A stretch of 64,000 nucleotides of DNA from positions 372,001-436,000 of the forward strand of contig CAWFXE010000001.1 in the NCBI GenBank assembly GCA_963819715.1, given 5' to 3'. The first letter of the stretch is position 1. Each line of letters begins with the position of its first letter. Below the pieces are notes generated by a model, which did not search any database, had not been told where the DNA came from, and saw only the letters and a list, made by a program, of their open reading frames with translations. The position numbers were made by a program, and so were the translations under genes. This DNA is from DASUPK01 sp963819715. GTDB lineage: Bacteria; Actinomycetota; Thermoleophilia; Solirubrobacterales; 70-9. Shown piece after piece: positions 43,055 through 52,577 of the stretch.

Positions 43055-44536
43055 ATGGCTGCCTCCGCTCAATACAGCGTCACCGTCCGCGTCGAGCTCG
43101 ACGCTCGCCAGGAGCCGCTCGGAAAGCTCACAGCGCAGATCGCGGAGGCCGGCGGGGCCCTTCAGTCCGTCGACCTCATCCCGGGCGCCGGGCCGGAGGG
43201 CAAGCGGGTTCGCGAGTTCACGATCGACGCCAACAGCGCCGAGGCCTGGGAGCAGATCCTGCGCTCGATCGGCTCCACGCGAGGCGCGCGGGTGCTCGGC
43301 TTCACCGACCGCACCTTCGAGATGCACAAGAAGGGCAAGATCGAGCAGCACAACAAGTATCCGCTAAAGACCCGCGACGACCTCTCGATGGCCTACACGC
43401 CCGGCGTCGCCCGCGTCTGCGAGTACATCGCCGCGGACAAGAGCAAGGCATTCGACTACACGATCAAGGCCAACACGGTCGCCGTGGTCTCCGACGGCTC
43501 GGCGGTCCTGGGCCTCGGCGACATCGGTCCGGAGGCCGCGATGCCGGTGATGGAGGGCAAGGCGATGCTCTTCAAGGAATTCGCGGACGTCGACGCCTTC
43601 CCGATCTGCCTGGCGACCAACGACCCTCAGGAGATCATCCAGACGGTCAAGCTGCTCGCCCCCACCTTCGGAGGGATCAACCTCGAGGACATCTCCGCGC
43701 CGCGCTGCTTCGAGATCGAGGAGACGCTCAGGGAGGAGCTCGACATCCCCGTCTTCCACGACGACCAGCACGGCACCGCCGTCGTCGTGATGGCCGCCCT
43801 GTTCAACTCGCTGAAGATCACCGGCAAGCCGATCGAGGATCTGCGCGTGCTCGTGCTCGGCACAGGCGCCGCCGGGATCGCCTGCACGAAGATGATGCAG
43901 GAGTCGGGGATCGCCCAGATCATCGGCTGCGACCGCAAGGGCGCGATCTCGACGGATCGCGACGACTACGCGGATGACTCGATGTCGCCCATCAAGCACT
44001 GGTTCGCCGAGAACACGAACCAGGAGAAGCTCAGCGGCGGCCCCAATGACGTGATCGAGGGCTGCGACCTCTTCATCGGCCTCTCCGGCCCCGGCCTGAT
44101 CGAGGCCGACTCACTCGGGAAGATGAACGACGACGCAATCGTCTTCGCGATGGCCAACCCCACGCCCGAGGTGATGCCCGAGGACGCCGAGCCCCACGTC
44201 CGCATCATGGCCACCGGCCGGTCGGACTACCCGAACCAGATCAACAACGTCCTCTGCTTCCCGGGCATCTTCCGAGGCGCCCTCGACGCCGGCGCCCCTC
44301 GGATCACCGAGGAGATGAAGCTCGCGGCGGCCCGGGGAATCGCCGAGGTGGTCACCGAGGACGACCTGGCGGAGGACTACATCATCCCGTCGGTCTTCAA
44401 CCGCGACGTGGCCCCGGCGGTCGCGCAGGCCGTCGTCGAGGAGGCGAAGGAGGCGGGCCTCGCCCGTTTCTCCGAGGAGACGGGCACCTTCGAGATCGTC
44501 GGCGACGCGAGCGCCACCGACGGCTCAGAGTCCTAG
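43055..44536 (+). CDS. NAD-dependent malic enzyme with N-terminal ACT-like domain
   Basis: 493 residues. Residues 1-90 look like an ACT domain (YSVTVRVELDARQEPLGKLT), then the malic enzyme: SMAYTPGVARVCEYIA, PVMEGKAMLFKEFADVDAFP, APRCFEIEETLREELDIPVF and HDDQHGTA (metal/substrate site), then the Rossmann motif VLVLGTGAAGIACTKMM. It decarboxylates malate to pyruvate. The ACT domain suggests allosteric control by a small ligand. NAD versus NADP is not certain; the family is generally NAD-linked. Confidence 0.93.
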   Translation: MAASAQYSVTVRVELDARQEPLGKLTAQIAEAGGALQSVDLIPGAGPEGKRVREFTIDANSAEAWEQILRSIGSTRGARVLGFTDRTFEMHKKGKIEQHNKYPLKTRDDLSMAYTPGVARVCEYIAADKSKAFDYTIKANTVAVVSDGSAVLGLGDIGPEAAMPVMEGKAMLFKEFADVDAFPICLATNDPQEIIQTVKLLAPTFGGINLEDISAPRCFEIEETLREELDIPVFHDDQHGTAVVVMAALFNSLKITGKPIEDLRVLVLGTGAAGIACTKMMQESGIAQIIGCDRKGAISTDRDDYADDSMSPIKHWFAENTNQEKLSGGPNDVIEGCDLFIGLSGPGLIEADSLGKMNDDAIVFAMANPTPEVMPEDAEPHVRIMATGRSDYPNQINNVLCFPGIFRGALDAGAPRITEEMKLAAARGIAEVVTEDDLAEDYIIPSVFNRDVAPAVAQAVVEEAKEAGLARFSEETGTFEIVGDASATDGSES

Positions 44537-45153
44537 CGGCTCGCCGGCAGCAGCCACGACGGCGGCTTCACCAGGATCCGCGCCGCCCAGAGGAAGCAGA
44601 GCGCTCCGACCAGCGTCATCGAGGTGGCCAGGGAGGCATTGACCAGCTCGTTCGTGTCCGGGATGACGTAGGCGGCGACGGCCGAGATCCCGAAGGCGAC
44701 CGAGCCGACGAGGTTGAGGGTCGCCGAGCGGCGGACGACGAGCACCGCGTGGAGCACCGCCACCTCGGCGAGGACGCTCGAGGCGAGGAAGCAGACCGAG
44801 CCGAAGACGTCCGGCGACCAGACCAGCAGGTTCGAGGTATGGGTCGAGAGGTGGTCGTACATCCCGAAGAAGGTCGTGACGTTGAAGAAGAGCGTCCCGG
44901 CGAATTGGATCCCGGCGGCCCAGACCTCGGTCCCCCGACCGCGCGCCACGCGGAGCTGCTCGAAGGCGGCGGTCGTGAAGAAGAGCGAGCCGGTGAAGTA
45001 GACGATGCCAACCGCCGTCTCAGAGAGGCGGGACGCCGCCGGCAGCGAGGCGACCGCGAAGCAGGCCGAGCCGATCATGAACAGCACCCCGATTCGCCGC
45101 GCATCGCCCTGAGCGGCACCCGCGCTGAGCGCCGCCGCCGAGCCGGCGCTCAT
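44533..45153 (-). CDS. Multi-helix membrane protein (YrhK-like)
   Basis: 206 residues with about six membrane helices in YrhK-like arrangement: RIGVLFMIGSACFAVASLPA, VGIVYFTGSLFFTTAAFEQL, AAGIQFAGTLFFNVTTFFGM, VFGSVCFLASSVLAEVAVLH, LVGSVAFGISAVAAYVI and TSMTLVGALCFLWAARIL. The repeated IGS.CF and FTGSLFFT motifs suggest paired repeats. Function unknown. The start overlaps the preceding GNAT gene stop by 4 nt; its own end overlaps the malic-enzyme stop by 4 nt. Confidence 0.78.
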   Translation of the reverse strand: MSAGSAAALSAGAAQGDARRIGVLFMIGSACFAVASLPAASRLSETAVGIVYFTGSLFFTTAAFEQLRVARGRGTEVWAAGIQFAGTLFFNVTTFFGMYDHLSTHTSNLLVWSPDVFGSVCFLASSVLAEVAVLHAVLVVRRSATLNLVGSVAFGISAVAAYVIPDTNELVNASLATSMTLVGALCFLWAARILVKPPSWLLPASR

Positions 45154-45659
45154 CTCGGAATCTGGATGCGGTAGCGAACCTCCGTGAAGGTGCTCCCGGC
45201 GAAGGTCTTCTCGCGCGTTGCGCCGTCCTGCGCCCACCCGAGCGCCCGATAGAAGCCTCGCGACGTGTTCCACTCGGCGGTCCACAGCGTCATCTCCCGG
45301 AATCCGCGCTCCCGCAGCTGCTCCATCGCCGAATCCAGCAGCGCGCGGCCAAGACCCCGCCGCCAGGAGGCGGGCTCGGTGTAGAGCCGGTCGAGCAGGG
45401 CGACCCTGGCCGGGTCGGAATCATCATCGGTGCTGCGGCAGAGCAGCGCGAGCGCAGCCGGCTCGCCCCGGCGCTCCGCGACGAGGACCATCAGGTCGGG
45501 ATCGGAGATCCAGCGCTCCCACTCGTCTGCGCGGGACCGGACGCCCGCCAGGCCGATCGGCGACAAATGCCGTGCCCACGCCGCCCTCCCGGACGACAGG
45601 TAGATCTGGGCGAGACGCTCCCCCTCCCCGGGCTCCGCTGCTCTGACACTTTCAGCCAT
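45150..45659 (-). CDS. GNAT family N-acetyltransferase
   Basis: 169 residues. GNAT core: LVAERRGEPAALALL, then ALLDRLYTEPASWRRGLGRA with the acetyl-CoA loop RRGLGRA, and the FREMTLWTAEWNTSRGFYRA helix followed by LGWAQDG. Acceptor unknown. TAGGTT lies 8 nt before the ATG. Coupled by 4 nt to the YrhK-like membrane protein gene; divergent from the epimerase gene. Confidence 0.88.
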   Translation of the reverse strand: MAESVRAAEPGEGERLAQIYLSSGRAAWARHLSPIGLAGVRSRADEWERWISDPDLMVLVAERRGEPAALALLCRSTDDDSDPARVALLDRLYTEPASWRRGLGRALLDSAMEQLRERGFREMTLWTAEWNTSRGFYRALGWAQDGATREKTFAGSTFTEVRYRIQIPR

Positions 45660-45667
45660 CGCGCGGG

Positions 45668-45685
45668 AACCTAGCGGGCTAGCAT
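45668..45685. promoter_or_regulatory. Divergent -10 hexamers for GNAT and epimerase genes
   Basis: TAGGTT on the minus strand (45668-45673) is 8 nt from the GNAT ATG. TAGCAT on the plus strand (45680-45685) is 10 nt from the epimerase ATG. Both lack a Shine-Dalgarno. Confidence 0.45.
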
Positions 45686-45695
45686 CCGCCGCCTG

Positions 45696-46604
45696 ATGCG
45701 AGTGCTCATCACCGGAGCTTCCGGGCTCATCGGATCGGCCCTGGCCGACGCCCTGCTGACCCGGGGTGACGAGGTCGTCGGGCTTACCCGCGATCCCGAC
45801 CGGGCAAAGCCCAAGAACCCCACCGTCCGCTGGCACTCCTGGCAGGCGACCACCGAGCGGCCGCCGCCGGAGGCGATCGAGGGCGTCGACGGCGTCGTCA
45901 ACCTGATCGGCGAGGAGATCAACCAGCGGCTCACAGACCAGGCCAAGGTCCGCATCAGGGAGAGCCGCCTGACGGGAACCCGCAACCTGCTCCAGGGAAT
46001 CGAGGCCTCCACCACCAAGCCGAGCGTGTTCATCGGCCAATCGGCGATCGGCTACTACGGCGATCGCGGCGCTCAGATCCTCGATGAGGAATCCGAGCCG
46101 GGTGAGGGCTTCACCGCGGAGATCCCGATCCAATGGGAGGCCGCGGAGAAGGAGGCCGAGGACCTGTTCGGCCGGACGGTCATATTCCGTACCGGCCTGG
46201 TCCTGACCAAGGACGGCGGCCTCGTGAAGCAACTCCTCCTCCCATTCAAGCTCGGCGTCGGCGGACCGATAGCCGGGGGCGAGCAGTTCATGTCCTGGAT
46301 CAGCCTCGAGGATCTGGTCGGGCTGATGCTCTGGGCCCTGGACACCCCCCAGGTCTCGGGAGCCATCAACGCGACCGCCCCCAACCCGGTGACGAACCGG
46401 GAGTTCTCGAAGGCCATGGGCAGGGCTCTCCATCGACCCGCCTTCATGCCCGTCCCGAAGTTCGCGGTCACCGCGATGAGGGGCGGCGAGCTCGCCGATG
46501 CGGTGGCGGGCGGTGCCCGCGTTCTGCCCCGGCGCGCGCTCGACGGCGGCTACGAGTTCCGCCATCCCGAGCTCGACGAGGCCCTGCGCAGCGCCCTGCG
46601 ATAG
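45696..46604 (+). CDS. TIGR01777 family SDR epimerase (YfcH-like)
   Basis: 302 residues. NAD-binding start VLITGASGLIGSALADALLT, VVGLTRDPDRA, VNLIGEEI, FIGQSAIGYYGDRG with the active-site Tyr, and the C-terminal PVPKFAVTAMRGGELADAV, matching the YfcH/SDR39U1 group. Reaction unknown; the family is a sugar-nucleotide-epimerase-like short-chain dehydrogenase. Followed after 16 nt by the dioxygenase gene. Confidence 0.9.
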   Translation: MRVLITGASGLIGSALADALLTRGDEVVGLTRDPDRAKPKNPTVRWHSWQATTERPPPEAIEGVDGVVNLIGEEINQRLTDQAKVRIRESRLTGTRNLLQGIEASTTKPSVFIGQSAIGYYGDRGAQILDEESEPGEGFTAEIPIQWEAAEKEAEDLFGRTVIFRTGLVLTKDGGLVKQLLLPFKLGVGGPIAGGEQFMSWISLEDLVGLMLWALDTPQVSGAINATAPNPVTNREFSKAMGRALHRPAFMPVPKFAVTAMRGGELADAVAGGARVLPRRALDGGYEFRHPELDEALRSALR

Positions 46605-46620
46605 GTCAAGATTGGATGAG

Positions 46621-47535
46621 ATGAAGCTCGAGGGTGTCCACCACATCACCGCGATCACCGGCGACGCCCAGAACAACGTCAACTTCTATGCCGGAGTCCT
46701 GGGACTACGCCTGGTGAAGAAGACCGTCAACCAGGACGATCCCACCGTCTATCACCTCTTCTTCGCGGACGAGAAGGGCGACGCCGGCTCCGACCTGACC
46801 TTCTTCGAATACCCCGGCGCCCCACCCGGCCGGGCCGGCGACGGCATGATCCACACGGTCTGCTGGCGCGCCGGCTCGTCTGAGGCGCTCGACTTCTGGG
46901 CGGAGCGCCTGGGCGGCCAGGGCATCGCCACCGAGCGGCACGACGATTCCCTGCGCTTCGCCGATCCCGAGGGCCTCGGCCACGAGCTGCGGGTCTCCGG
47001 CGTCGACGACGAGCCGCTTGTCGCCGAGCACCCCGAGATCCCGTCCGAGATGGCCCTGCAGGGCTTCGACGGCGCCCGCGCCTACTCCAGCAACCCGGAC
47101 GCGAGCAAGGCGTTGTTCGAGGAAGCGCTCGGATTCGCGCCCCACGAGGACGGCTGGGAAATCCGCGGCGATACCCGCGGCGGCCTCTACGCCTTCGACG
47201 CCCCACCATCGGAGCGCGGCCTACAGGGCGCCGGCAGCGTCCATCACATCGCGTGGGCTTCGCAGATGGACGATCACGAGGCCTGGCGCGACCGCGTCAC
47301 CTCGGCCGGAGCCCGCCCGACCCCGGTCATCGACCGCTTCTACTTCCGCTCCATCTACTTCCGCGAGCCGAGCGGCGTTCTCTTCGAGATCGCGACCCTC
47401 GGCCCGGGCTTCACCGTCGACGAGCCGCTCGAGTCGCTGGGCGAGAAGCTCTCGCTGCCGCCGGACTACGAGCACCTCCGGGAACAGGTCGAGCCGGTCC
47501 TGCGGCCGATCCAGAACCCGCGTGTCCACGCCTGA
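46621..47535 (+). CDS. Ring-cleaving dioxygenase of the MhqO type (VOC fold)
   Basis: 304 residues with four VOC modules. HHITAITGDAQNNVNFYAGV and LGLRLVKKTVNQDDPTVYHL open the first; GSDLTFFEYPGAPPGRAG is the family loop; SVHHIAWASQMDDHEAWRDR and YFREPSGVLFEIAT supply His and Glu metal ligands. Homologues (MhqO, LinE-type) cleave hydroquinones with Fe2+. The next gene, an esterase overlapping by 14 nt, matches MhqD; in Bacillus the two act together against quinone stress. Substrate here is inferred. Confidence 0.85.
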   Translation: MKLEGVHHITAITGDAQNNVNFYAGVLGLRLVKKTVNQDDPTVYHLFFADEKGDAGSDLTFFEYPGAPPGRAGDGMIHTVCWRAGSSEALDFWAERLGGQGIATERHDDSLRFADPEGLGHELRVSGVDDEPLVAEHPEIPSEMALQGFDGARAYSSNPDASKALFEEALGFAPHEDGWEIRGDTRGGLYAFDAPPSERGLQGAGSVHHIAWASQMDDHEAWRDRVTSAGARPTPVIDRFYFRSIYFREPSGVLFEIATLGPGFTVDEPLESLGEKLSLPPDYEHLREQVEPVLRPIQNPRVHA

Positions 47536-48241
47536 GCAGCCGCCCGGGGATCGCCCGGGTCAGGTCGTCGAGCTCGTCCACCTCACCCGCGAGCCCGCCG
47601 GCGAGCCCGAGGGGGCGCTGGTCCTGCTGCACGGCCGAGCCGTGGACGAGCGCGACCTCTACCCCATGCTCGACGAGCTCGACCCCGACCACAGGTTCTT
47701 CGGGATGACCCCCGGCGCCCCGCTCACAGACGTCCCACCCGGTGGCCGGCACTGGTACGTGATCAGGGAGGTCGGGCACCCCGACGAGGACACCTTCATC
47801 GACACGCTGGAGAAGCTCTGCCGCTTCCTGGACGACGAGCTCCGCCACCGCGGTATCCCGTGGGAGAAGACCGTGATCGGCGGCTTCAGCCAGGGCGCCG
47901 CCGTCGCATGCGCCGTCGCCCTCGGCATGGGCCGGCCGAAGGCAGCGGGCCTGCTGATGATGAGCGGCTTCTACCCGATGGTCCGCGGCTGGAAGCTCGA
48001 CCCGCGCGCGAAGCGCGGCATGCCCGCCTACGTCACCCACGGCTCCTACGACCCGATCATCCCCGTCGGCTTCGGCCGCAAGGCGCGCGACCTGCTCGAG
48101 GAGGGCGGGCTGATGGTCACCTTCCGCGAGGCGCGGGTCCAGCACTCGATCGACTTCGCCCTGATCCCGGAGATGAGGGAGTGGGTCGCCTCGGTGATCT
48201 CGGGGCAGCCGGCGATTGAGGGACCGCGCTCAGAGATCTAG
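47522..48241 (+). CDS. Phospholipase/carboxylesterase family hydrolase (MhqD-like)
   Basis: 239 residues. Alpha/beta hydrolase: GALVLLHGRAVDERDLYPML (oxyanion loop), nucleophile Ser in GGFSQGAAVACAVALG, Asp in VTHGSYDPIIPV and His in VQHSIDFA. Its GTG lies inside the last codons of the dioxygenase gene in another frame, so the two are translationally coupled. Together they resemble mhqO-mhqD. Confidence 0.87.
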   Translation: MSTPEQPPGDRPGQVVELVHLTREPAGEPEGALVLLHGRAVDERDLYPMLDELDPDHRFFGMTPGAPLTDVPPGGRHWYVIREVGHPDEDTFIDTLEKLCRFLDDELRHRGIPWEKTVIGGFSQGAAVACAVALGMGRPKAAGLLMMSGFYPMVRGWKLDPRAKRGMPAYVTHGSYDPIIPVGFGRKARDLLEEGGLMVTFREARVQHSIDFALIPEMREWVASVISGQPAIEGPRSEI

Positions 48242-49284
48242 CCTCGTGAGCACGGAGCGGCGAGAGCAATGCGGGCTCTGACGTCAATCCGGTAGCGCTG
48301 GATCATGCACTCGGTGGTGTCCCCCTCCGAGGTGATCGAATAGCTCCCCAGCACCGTCTCATCGCGATTGGCGCCAAAGACGCCGGTGCGGACCTTGTCG
48401 CGGAACGAGGAGGCGTCCGTCCCCGTTCCCGAGATCGCCTGGAGCACCAGCCCCATCGCCTCATAGCCATATGAAGCGGATGGACCGGGCGCCCGATGAA
48501 AGCGATGCCGGAACTGCTCAACGAACTGCGTACCTGGCAACCGGCTTGGGTCCAGCTCCGCGCTCACGGCGAAGTTCTGACCGCCGAACTCGAACGTCCC
48601 GGCCGTCGGCGCATAGAGGGCAACCTTGCGGCCGTGCAGCGTCGGCCCTACCTGGATGCCATGCTCACCCGCCGCCGCTCTGAACTCGGAGGCGGCGAGG
48701 TCCTCGAACGCCGAACCGTCCGAAGCGGCCAGCGCAGCCGTGGCGCCGAGCTCTGATACCCAGTTGGCGGCCGCGTCAACGACCACGTCATCCGCCGGGA
48801 CCGTCCGTGCGAAGTTCGGCGAGCCCGACGGCTGGTAGCGCCCGGGCGAGTCCGGATAGCCGGCGGCCGGCCGGGTCAGATCCACTCCCCCCGCTCCGGG
48901 CGAGACCTGGACCAGGCCCGCGTTGTTGGTGATCGGCACCGAGGCCCGCGTCGGCTCGGAGTCGAGCTCTCCGATGTAGGCGGCAGCCGAGGAGTCCTGG
49001 ACGGCCTGGCGTGCGTTCGCGCCGACGGCGACCGGATCCCAGACCTTTCCCTTTGCGTCGTCGAGATATGTGGCCCGGACCTGGACCGATCCCGCCCTTC
49101 CCTGGGCCCGCTCCAGCGCCAGCCGCGCCCCGTCCGCGGCATCGCGGCCATCCGCGCCGCGGGGTCCGGTCAGCGGCAGGCTGACGTAGACGGTGACCGG
49201 GGCGTCGATCTTCGCGGTCCCGGCGATGCCGCAACCGGCGACGGCAAGAGCGAGCAGCAGCGCCGCGAGCGCCAGGCGAAGCAT
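48238..49284 (-). CDS. Lipoprotein substrate-binding protein (LivK-like)
   Basis: 348 residues. Lipobox LALAVAGCGIAG gives a lipid-anchored exported protein. VTVYVSLPLTGPRGADGRDA, RLALERAQGRA and a central VPITNNAGLVQVSPGAGG are typical of the type I periplasmic-binding fold of branched-chain amino acid ABC systems. No permease or ATPase is near, so it could be a lone receptor; ligand unknown. Its end meets the convergent esterase with a 4-nt overlap. It lies 7 nt after pfkA. Confidence 0.83.
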   Translation of the reverse strand: MLRLALAALLLALAVAGCGIAGTAKIDAPVTVYVSLPLTGPRGADGRDAADGARLALERAQGRAGSVQVRATYLDDAKGKVWDPVAVGANARQAVQDSSAAAYIGELDSEPTRASVPITNNAGLVQVSPGAGGVDLTRPAAGYPDSPGRYQPSGSPNFARTVPADDVVVDAAANWVSELGATAALAASDGSAFEDLAASEFRAAAGEHGIQVGPTLHGRKVALYAPTAGTFEFGGQNFAVSAELDPSRLPGTQFVEQFRHRFHRAPGPSASYGYEAMGLVLQAISGTGTDASSFRDKVRTGVFGANRDETVLGSYSITSEGDTTECMIQRYRIDVRARIALAAPCSRG

Positions 49285-49291
49285 TGGAGCC

Positions 49292-50317
<1,026 letters not shown>

Positions 50318-50323
50318 GGGCGC

Positions 50324-50329
50324 AGCCTA
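50324..50329 (-). promoter_or_regulatory. Leaderless-type -10 hexamer for pfkA
   Basis: TAGGCT lies 6 nt before the GTG, directly beside repeat copy B. Confidence 0.5.
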
Positions 50330-50332
50330 CTC

Positions 50333-50428
50333 CGGCTTCGCAATCAAGCCGCGACCGCAAGCGGCCGCCCCAAATAAGTCGCTCCGGGCTTCGCCCTCCG
50401 CTCCGAAGTGGAGCGGCCTGGCGGTCGC
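50333..50428 (-). repeat. Dispersed repeat copy B
   Basis: Inverse copy of 35929-36025, about 80% identical, between the small membrane protein stop and pfkA. On the minus strand it can be read in frame as GAEGEARSDLFGAAACGRG, the same peptide as copy A. Here no clear host gene uses that frame. Confidence 0.7.
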
Positions 50429-50592
50429 TACGGGCGGGTCAGCCAGTCGATCAGCGGCTGCGCGTACCTGAGGGCGGCGCCGGTGAAAACTCCGCCCAGG
50501 AAGAGGATCGCGGCGACCGGGCCCGGCACGCCGAGGGTGTAGGCGATCACCATCACGCACGCGCCGAGGACTGTGAAGAGCACTACCTGCAC
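50428..50592 (-). CDS. 54-residue membrane protein downstream of trpA
   Basis: Two hydrophobic helices: VVLFTVLGACVMVIAYTLGV and PVAAILFLGGVFTGAALRYA, with a PGP turn between, ending QPLIDWLTRP. GTG start 10 nt after the trpA stop, so likely in the trp transcript. The reading is too short to be found by a 60-residue cut-off. Function unknown; the hydrophobic pattern argues for a real gene. The stop touches repeat copy B. Confidence 0.6.
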   Translation of the reverse strand: MQVVLFTVLGACVMVIAYTLGVPGPVAAILFLGGVFTGAALRYAQPLIDWLTRP

Positions 50593-50602
50593 GGCCAGAA
50601 CC

Positions 50603-51409
50603 CTATCTGGCGAGGGCGGCGCGAGTTTCGCTCAGGAACTCGGCGACCCCGGCGACCGCGGCCTCACGGTCGGGGGCGTCCGCGACCGTGCGCACCAGCC
50701 GCGTCCCGATGATGACGCCGTCGGCGACCTTCCCGACGCTCGCCGCCTGCTCGGAAGTCGAGATCCCGAAGCCGACCGCGACCGGAACGTCGGCGGCCGC
50801 CTTCGTGTCCTCGATCAGCTGGGTCAGCTCCTGCGGGAGCGCGGCGCGCTCGCCGGTCACGCCCTTCGTCGAGACGAGGTAGACGAAGCCCTGGGCCGTC
50901 GAGCAGATCTCGGTCCGGCGCTCGGGCGGCGTGTTGGGCGCCACCAGCGGGATCAGCGGGATGCCGGGCCCCCGAAGCGCCTCGGCGATCGGACCGCGCT
51001 CCTCCAGCGGCACGTCGGGGACGATCACTCCGGCCGCGCCTGCCTCGGCGACCTTCTCGACGAACTGCTCGTAGCCCGTCGCCATGATCATGTTCACGTA
51101 GGCCATCACGGCGACGGGGATCCGGTCCGACACCCCGGCGCATGTCTCGAGAACGGACTCGAGCGTGGCCCCCGCCTCCAGCGCGGCCGTGTCCGCGGCG
51201 TGGATCACCGGCCCGTCCGCCAGCGGATCCGAGAACGGGACACCCAGCTCGATCAGATCGGCGCCCGCGTCTGCGTAGGCCCGAGCGACGGCGGTGGCGG
51301 TCTCCTGATCCGGGTAGCCACCCATCAGATAGGGCATCAGAGCGGCGCGTCCCTCCGCGGCTGCAGCGTCGAACGCCGCCTGGATAGAGGTGACAGTGGT
51401 TTCAGCCAT
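50603..51409 (-). CDS. trpA: Tryptophan synthase alpha subunit
   Basis: 268 residues of the TIM-barrel TrpA. LMPYLMGGYPD, then LIELGVPFSDPLADGPVI with the catalytic Glu and Asp (the second in VMAYVNMIMATGYEQFV), and the phosphate-binding VGFGISTSEQ. It cleaves indole-3-glycerol phosphate to indole, which passes to TrpB. Overlaps trpB by 8 nt. Confidence 0.97.
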   Translation of the reverse strand: MAETTVTSIQAAFDAAAAEGRAALMPYLMGGYPDQETATAVARAYADAGADLIELGVPFSDPLADGPVIHAADTAALEAGATLESVLETCAGVSDRIPVAVMAYVNMIMATGYEQFVEKVAEAGAAGVIVPDVPLEERGPIAEALRGPGIPLIPLVAPNTPPERRTEICSTAQGFVYLVSTKGVTGERAALPQELTQLIEDTKAAADVPVAVGFGISTSEQAASVGKVADGVIIGTRLVRTVADAPDREAAVAGVAEFLSETRAALAR

Positions 51410-52577
51410 CGAGCTCGGCGAGCTTGGCGGTCGCCTCGGCCATGTCCTTGTCGCCCCGGCCGCTGAGCGTCAGCACGTCGTAGCCCTCGGCTCCGGGGTT
51501 CTCCATCAGCCAGGCAATCGCGTGACTGGGCTCCAGCGCGGGGATGATCCCCTCGAGGCGGGCGAGCTCCCTGAAGGCTCGCAGTGCCTCGGCATCGGTC
51601 GCGCTGACGTAGGTCGCCCTGCCGGAGTCGCGCAGCTGGGCGTGCTCAGGGCCGACGCCCGGATAGTCGAGCCCAGCCGAGACGGAGTGCGCCTCCAGGA
51701 TCTGTCCAGCCTCGTCGGCGAGCACCGACGAGAGAGCCCCGTGCAGGACGCCCGTGGTCCCCGCGCCCAGCGATGCGCCGTGGTGGCCGCTGTCGAGCCC
51801 CTCGCCCGCGGCCTCGACTCCGATCAGCTCCACCGGGTCGTCGAGGAAGGCATGGAAGCTGCCGATCGCATTCGAGCCGCCGCCGACGCAGGCGATCACC
51901 CGGGCCGGGAGTGACTCCTCCGCCTCGAGCGCCTGCGCCCGAGCCTCGTCGCCGATCACCCGCTGGAGATCGCGCACCAGGGCCGGATAGGGCGCGGGAC
52001 CGACCGCGGAGCCGATCACGTAGTGCGTACTGCCGACGGTGGCAACCCAGTCTCGAATCGCGGCGCTGACGGCCTCCTTGAGCGTTCGGGCGCCCGCCTC
52101 GACCGGGATCACCTCCGCCCCGAGGAGCTCCATCCGCTCGACGTTCGGGGCCTGGCGCCGGATGTCCTCGCTGCCCATGTAGACGGCGCACTCGAGCCCG
52201 AAGAGCGCGCAGGCCGTCGCTGTGGCGACACCGTGCTGACCGGCGCCCGTCTCGGCGATGATGCGCGTCTTGCCCATTCGCCTGGCGAGCAGGGCCTGCC
52301 CGACGGCGTTGTTGATCTTGTGGGCCCCGGTGTGGGCCAGGTCCTCACGTTTCAGGTAGACCCGGCGCCCCACCCGCTCCGACAGCCGCTGGGCCAGGTA
52401 GAGCGGCGTGGGACGTCCGACGAAGTCCCGCAGCAGGATCGCGAGCTCGGCCTGAAAGCCTGCGTCCTCGCGCGCCTCGCTCCACGCGGCACTCAACTCG
52501 TCGAGGCCGGCGATCAGGGCCTCGGGTACGAACCGGCCGCCGTAGGGGCCGAAGCGCTCCTCGACTGCGGCGCTCAC
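51402..52577 (-). CDS. trpB: Tryptophan synthase beta subunit
   Basis: 391 residues. The PLP lysine is Lys87 in AHTGAHKINNAVGQALLA; the phosphate loop is CVGGGSNAIGSF; ETGAGQHGVATA is the catalytic-loop region with Glu. It joins indole and serine to give tryptophan. Overlaps trpA and trpF by 8 and 4 nt. Confidence 0.97.
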   Translation of the reverse strand: MSAAVEERFGPYGGRFVPEALIAGLDELSAAWSEAREDAGFQAELAILLRDFVGRPTPLYLAQRLSERVGRRVYLKREDLAHTGAHKINNAVGQALLARRMGKTRIIAETGAGQHGVATATACALFGLECAVYMGSEDIRRQAPNVERMELLGAEVIPVEAGARTLKEAVSAAIRDWVATVGSTHYVIGSAVGPAPYPALVRDLQRVIGDEARAQALEAEESLPARVIACVGGGSNAIGSFHAFLDDPVELIGVEAAGEGLDSGHHGASLGAGTTGVLHGALSSVLADEAGQILEAHSVSAGLDYPGVGPEHAQLRDSGRATYVSATDAEALRAFRELARLEGIIPALEPSHAIAWLMENPGAEGYDVLTLSGRGDKDMAEATAKLAELDG

